64,000 nucleotides of DNA from Larimichthys crocea (lineage: Eukaryota; Chordata; Actinopteri; Sciaenidae). Shown piece after piece: positions 59,052 to 64,000 of the stretch. Position 1 is the first letter of the stretch. The number at the start of each line of letters is the position of its first letter. The stretch lies in NCBI RefSeq assembly GCF_000972845.2, contig NC_040021.1, forward strand, positions 8,103,291 through 8,167,290, in the 5' to 3' direction. Below the pieces are notes generated by a model. The model was given only the letters and a program-made list of their open reading frames with translations. It was not told the origin of the DNA and did no database searches. The position numbers were made by a program, and so were the translations under genes.

Positions 59052-59082
<31 letters not shown>

Positions 59083-59242
59083 GGAGAGAAAGAGTCAGAA
59101 ACAGGGACATGTAGTGTCCACCTACACAGCCCACTGCTGTGTGAGTGAGCAGTCATAGAGAGGTAGAAAGGGGGAGGGAAGGAGCAAGCGAGCAAGAGGA
59201 GGAGGGGGCTATGAGTGTGTGCATGAGTGTTTCAGAGTGAGT

Positions 59243-59283
<41 letters not shown>

Positions 59284-59290
59284 AAAAAGA
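58700..59290. repeat. Purine-rich cluster with three (GA)n runs
   Basis: Long one-strand purine bias with GA runs at about 58948-58966, 59052-59090 (interrupted) and 59245-59280 (about 18 units). Frames open across it on the minus strand encode only Leu/Ser repeats and are not believable proteins. Such tracts can form triplexes and often flank promoters; neither is shown here. Confidence 0.75.
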
Positions 59291-62200
59291 AAGAGTGCAG
59301 CTCCAGGAAATGACCAGAGAATTTCATTCAGCTCCGATTGGGAATCTGGGAATGTGGTGTGTAAGAACCGGAACGCGCTGGGAATGTGCACATAAGGGAT
59401 ATGACCATATACACCGTGAGACAATATGGATTTCTAACATGGCATCTGCCCCTGTAATATCTCTGGTAGAATTAGTTCACTGTGTTGCAAATCAAGGATC
59501 TGAGGTATTTATGAAGATAGGCAGTGATTTGTCGGGTATTCGACTTGCGTACGAGCTAAAACAAAACATTCTTGTCAATTGATTTACCAGAATATGTACT
59601 ACATTGTGACTTAGTATATCGATATTCAATATGCTGGAGGATTTGCCCACTCCTTCCTGTTGTCGGCTTTCTTTTGTACAGATTTGCACGTGGGTTTTGT
59701 ATTCTGCTGGCTGATTGTTGGATCAACCAATCAGCTTGTATGATGCAGCAGCTGTGTGATGTAATGTTTACATTTATTATGCCAACGTGCTCATTCAGAA
59801 CTTTTATGGAGCGACGTTACAAGACTCATCCATGATAACAGAGTAGTTTTTTTCCCCCTGCAGTTCTAAAGCTGCTCTCCTGTGGAGTTATCGTGTAAAC
59901 AAACAGTTATTTTTACATCAGTGTTTCTCACCAGCGCACATTGCGTGAGGCCTTTCTCATAAAACGCTTAGAAAGCTTCAACATTTTAAATCTTGCATTG
60001 TTTAAATCCATCATTCTTCTTTGCCTTTCTTGGGGCGTTTATGTGTTTCTTGACACTATTGAGCTGCAAACTGTCCATCGAAACAGCAGGAATGTGTATA
60101 CACTGCCACATGCAACAAAACAGGGACATACCCTTAAAAACAATGTTCAATGGTGCTACGAGTGGTCGAAAACCACACTGGGAACCTTAAATGAAATTAA
60201 TGTATGTGACAAAACAAAATCAAAATCTACAAATTCACTTATTTCTATTAATTATCAATTAAACTTTGACACAATCTCAACTTCATACAACTAGAAAGTT
60301 GTTAAAACAAGCTTATTATTATGTTTTCATATAAGGCATCTCATTTCTGTTCTTGTTCATGACATGTCAATGTAAATAAAGCTGAAGCAAAAAGATTTGG
60401 GAGGTGAGTGCATTGACTCTCGCATCCTCTGCAAACCTCTGAGACCTATAGTTACCCAGAACACCCCTCTCTGCATGGATCCACAGAGACATTTAAATGT
60501 ATCCTGCAGAACTATAATTCTAGCTTAAGATGCCCTGGGAATTTCTCCCCTTGATTCCCACCCCCTACACTGCTTCTCTCCACAAATACACACACACACA
60601 CACACACTAATTCCCCCCTCTCCCTTTCTCCCTTCCTCTCCCTCCGTCCTCGTCCACCGCAGGAGGAAAACTGAAACCAGCCACAGACTGGAAAGCATTA
60701 GTCTGCCCCCCTACCTCCTCCGATTCAACACACTCATACATACAAGCGAAAACAACCAACGATGGATCGGGAAAAAAGAGAGAGAGAGAGAGAGCAGAGA
60801 GTAGCTTTTTCGCCGTGAGCGCAGAGTGACACAAAAAAACAGTAGTGTACACAGTTTACGACTTCGCGAAGCCGACAAAGTTGGCAGTGAGTTCTCGTCC
60901 AGAGCTCTGCTTATTTTGCAGTTTCCAGCCCAACAAAGAAGCAGTCGCTCTTTTGGGAAAACAGGGCCAAGCTAAAACCACAGGACAAGAGGGGGGGGGG
61001 GCGACGGGATGTTTGTGTGTTTGTGTGTACAACGTTTGCGCATTCAGCTCGTGCACGTACTGTATAATCCATTTGTGCTTGTTTCTTGTGTGTGTAGGTA
61101 TGTTTGTACATGTGCGTACATGCGTTTGTGTGACAGTTTGAACATTAACTTGACTGCACGCTCCTATTATCCTACGTTTTCTAAAGCAGACAAACAGCCT
61201 AAAGCCACGCAGAAACATTCCTCCGCTCTGGAAAGCGCTTCCTATGTTTGAGGCTGGAACCATTAGAGGGACATAAGTGGCTTTGACTAGCGGCAGCAGA
61301 GCGACAGACCCTGAAAATGATCATCAGGGAGGCCCCTCTTTCTCCCATTCGTGTACACACCAGTGCTGATGAGACCTATGCCCTCAATAAAAGTGTCACA
61401 GAGGCCAGGTAGGACTGAGCGGTCAGGATTGAGCCAGAAGACCAGACAAGAGGAAAGACAGACTAATCATCTGATGTCATGAGGTTGTTTACACAATGAA
61501 GAGGAAGGAAGGAAGTACTAAAGCATTTAAACAGAATATCAAATAATCAATAATAGCTATAAATTTACACGTAATGCCACTGATAGCACGAGCAAGGACT
61601 ATATGGAAAAATCCAGTTTCTAACTAAGAAATGTAATGATCTACTTCTAGATCCTAAACTATGTTAATGACATTTAACACAGCTGATGTCGAGCACCTCA
61701 GAGTTTATGAAACTCAGTGAGTCCTGAGTTTGGCGCTCGTCCTATCAAGCTGCAGTCAGCAGTGTTATCTGTCTGTATCAGCACAGGCCTCTGTTGCTGT
61801 CGCTCCCCTGTGTTCATTAAACAGTCTGCAGATAATCAAAGCGTCTGGCTGACACACCGGTCTACTGTTTTCACTAAAGGGACTTTTTAAAGGTTTCATA
61901 CCATGATGTGAATCACGGTGGGTACAAAACACTGCTCCACTGGGTTAGGAGAAAAGGAAAATCACTGAGTTCTGAGAAGTTCCAAGTTACAACAAATCAG
62001 CCATTTAGGATTTTCTAAACTTGTAAGTGCGTAGTTTACAAGTCCAGATTATAGACACTTCATAAGCGCCACATCAGAAACTGTAATGAGTTCTGTTTAT
62101 ACTTTTTCTTTTTTTTTTTTTTACTTTTTACTGAAAATGATCCAGTTCAAACACTTTTCTTTTCTTTTTATCTCGCTTTGGAGAAAATACAGTCTCTAAT

Positions 62201-64000
62201 CTTAAGTAATTTGTAATAAACTTTCCGATAAAATGAGAAGACTTCAAAGGATTCAGTTCTAACAATCCGACGTCAATATCCAACACTGAGCCTGCAGGAT
62301 TTGTTAGGCTGTGTTACATCTACAACTCTGCGGCACAGAGCGACTTGGGAAGCAGCTGGTAATTCAGTATGAAAATAGTTTCTGCACAACTCAATTACTC
62401 TCTATGAAAAAAGAAAAAAAAAACCCTATTCTGTCAGATACTCAAGGACACGAACCAGTCAACTTCCAGCTCTAACCTCTAGGCTATCGCTGTCTGCGTG
62501 GTCGGAAATGGTGGACACAGTGGAGACAGAAGAAAAACAAGGAAGAAGGATGAGATGAAAGGCCGAGGTTTTAAATGTTGTCGAGGGTGACATGGACGGG
62601 GAAATGGGGAAACCGAAGGGGGATGGAGTAAGAAAGAGACAGCAAACCCACGCTTAGTGAATAAAAACCTGCGTGGAGTGGCAAAGAAAAGAAAGCAAAA
62701 AAGGGAAAAGTTCAGAGAAGCTGCAAGAACTTAAACGGGAATTTAACACCTTTGGTTCAAGATATATTTTAATCTGATTAAACCTCTTACACACGTCCTC
62801 CCCTGAGGACAGTGATCACACTGGCTGGGTATTAAACTAGATGTGTAATGCGTGACGAGCGTGTACATGTTCAAAGGGGGGAAAATACCAGAATTAGCGA
62901 GTGATTTAACCAGATTTGATTTGCCTGTTTTGTGTGTGCGACATGTGTGTGTGCGACATGTGTGTGTGTGTGTGTGTGTGCACCAAACAGCCAGCAGACA
63001 CCAGATGATTCATGTGAATGAGACACGGTGCGTGGACCAGACGTCAGCTGACTGAAGATGCTGGCAAAGCCAAAACCACAACTCCTTGCATCAGCAAATC
63101 ACCGTGGCAACAGTGTATTCCCGCCAAAAAAAAAAAAAAAAAAAAGACTCCCTCCATGTTATGCTCTTCCTGCTCGGGAGGCTGCACCCTGTGAGTGGCT
63201 TCAATATCCCACCGTCACTTCACCGGAGTTCAGCAAAGCTTAGAGGAGACTACTATCGCAGCCTTTTATGGGCATTGGCTGAAGCAATCAAAACTATTAA
63301 TGCAACACAACGACGCGCAAACACACACACACACGCACACAGGTCAGGTGAGGTCACGTGCCGTGTGTTTTCTCGCAGCAGTGTTCCTGAGAGTGCCAGC
63401 TGCTGGCTGTTATTCCAGGGTTTCTGCAGAGTCAGGTTTGCGTTACGAGGCTGGGGAGCATTCAGAGGGGCCACTTCATTCCTTTCTGCTTGCTTCTCCA
63501 CTCACTAACATCACACACACACCACGGATCACACCTGGGTCAAAGACTGTTCTTTAAAACACCTTTTTGGTCTCGGTTTGTTTCATCCAATGAGCAGGGT
63601 CGGTCATAGACTATAAAATGACGCAATGAGAGTCTTCTGATGTTATGACTGAAGTATACGAAGGTTAATTTAGGTCGTTTTCTTTTGGACTTGGCCATCT
63701 GTAGTAAATCACACCCAATCTGGCTGCACATTCAGGTGAAAACATACTCAAAGAATTCTTTCTTTTCAGCTAACAAGGTGCAGATTCAACATATTACAGT
63801 ATAAAAGCCTTAAACTTTGTATGAGAGTCGAGTGTGCATAAAAAAAAGCACGTCTGGCAATTAAGACAGCACAAAAATACTTTTGGATCTTTGTATTTGC
63901 ATGACGGCATCTTTTATCAAGTTCATATTGAAATCGCAAGTTGATAATCAGTCATAATCGAATCAAGCAGCATTGACTAACCATGAAAGTTTCTCAAGAA
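59291..64000. other. Gene-poor stretch, no coding exon recognised
   Basis: No supported exon. A (CA)n run lies near 60588-60607, (GA)n near 60778-60794, (GT)n near 62957-62980 (beside a duplicated GTGTGTGCGACAT motif), a 21-A run near 63126 and a short CA run near 63319. The region 60540-60900 is CT/GA-rich with a few CpGs and could include a minus-strand 5' exon, but nothing proves it. Confidence 0.55.

Noticed and set aside
58892..59424. Leu/Ser-rich minus-strand frames
   Set aside because: They are direct translations of (CT)n repeats.

Overview
This window is nuclear DNA from a teleost fish, most likely a percomorph. It carries intron-rich vertebrate genes with GT-AG splice sites, abundant (CA)n, (GA)n and (TCTA)n microsatellites, an L2-type LINE 3' end and a tRNA-derived SINE of kinds common in fish genomes. 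Nothing suggests bacterial, phage or organelle DNA. Five protein-coding genes can be spliced by hand with consistent reading phase at every junction; all lie in the first 38 kb.

Layout. (1) prdm1 (Blimp-1 family), + strand, about 0.66-9.5 kb: PR domain, long linker and five zinc fingers. An L2 LINE fragment sits in the intron before the large linker exon. (2) xkr5-like XK-related membrane protein, + strand, 10.2-17.3 kb. Its intron 6 holds a second, error-riddled copy of exons 2-6 followed by a 10-N assembly gap; this is most simply an uncollapsed second haplotype, not biology. (3) tram2, + strand, 18.8-25.8 kb, complete (369 aa). (4) efhc1, - strand, 27.0-30.5 kb, with three DM10 domains and no C-terminal EF-hand. 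It lies tail-to-tail with tram2, as I recall for human 6p12.2, and has an RFX X-box just upstream. (5) eva1a, - strand, 32.76-34.5 kb, giving a 152-aa core protein. An upstream exon at 37.7-37.8 kb splices to it in frame and may extend the N-terminus.

From about 37.8 kb to 64 kb I found no convincing protein-coding exon. The stretch holds microsatellites, one SINE, a purine-rich (GA)n cluster near 58.7-59.3 kb and short motif clusters. It may be the 5' part (introns, 5'UTR exons, regulatory DNA) of the minus-strand eva1a gene, or intergenic.

The genes do not form a pathway: a transcriptional repressor, an XK-family membrane protein, an ER translocon-associated protein, a ciliary microtubule protein and an autophagy/apoptosis-linked membrane protein. 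I saw no undescribed biological system. The items most worth a second look are the false-looking xkr5 duplication, the in-frame upstream eva1a exon, the efhc1 X-box and short C-terminus, and the possible alternative N-terminus of prdm1.
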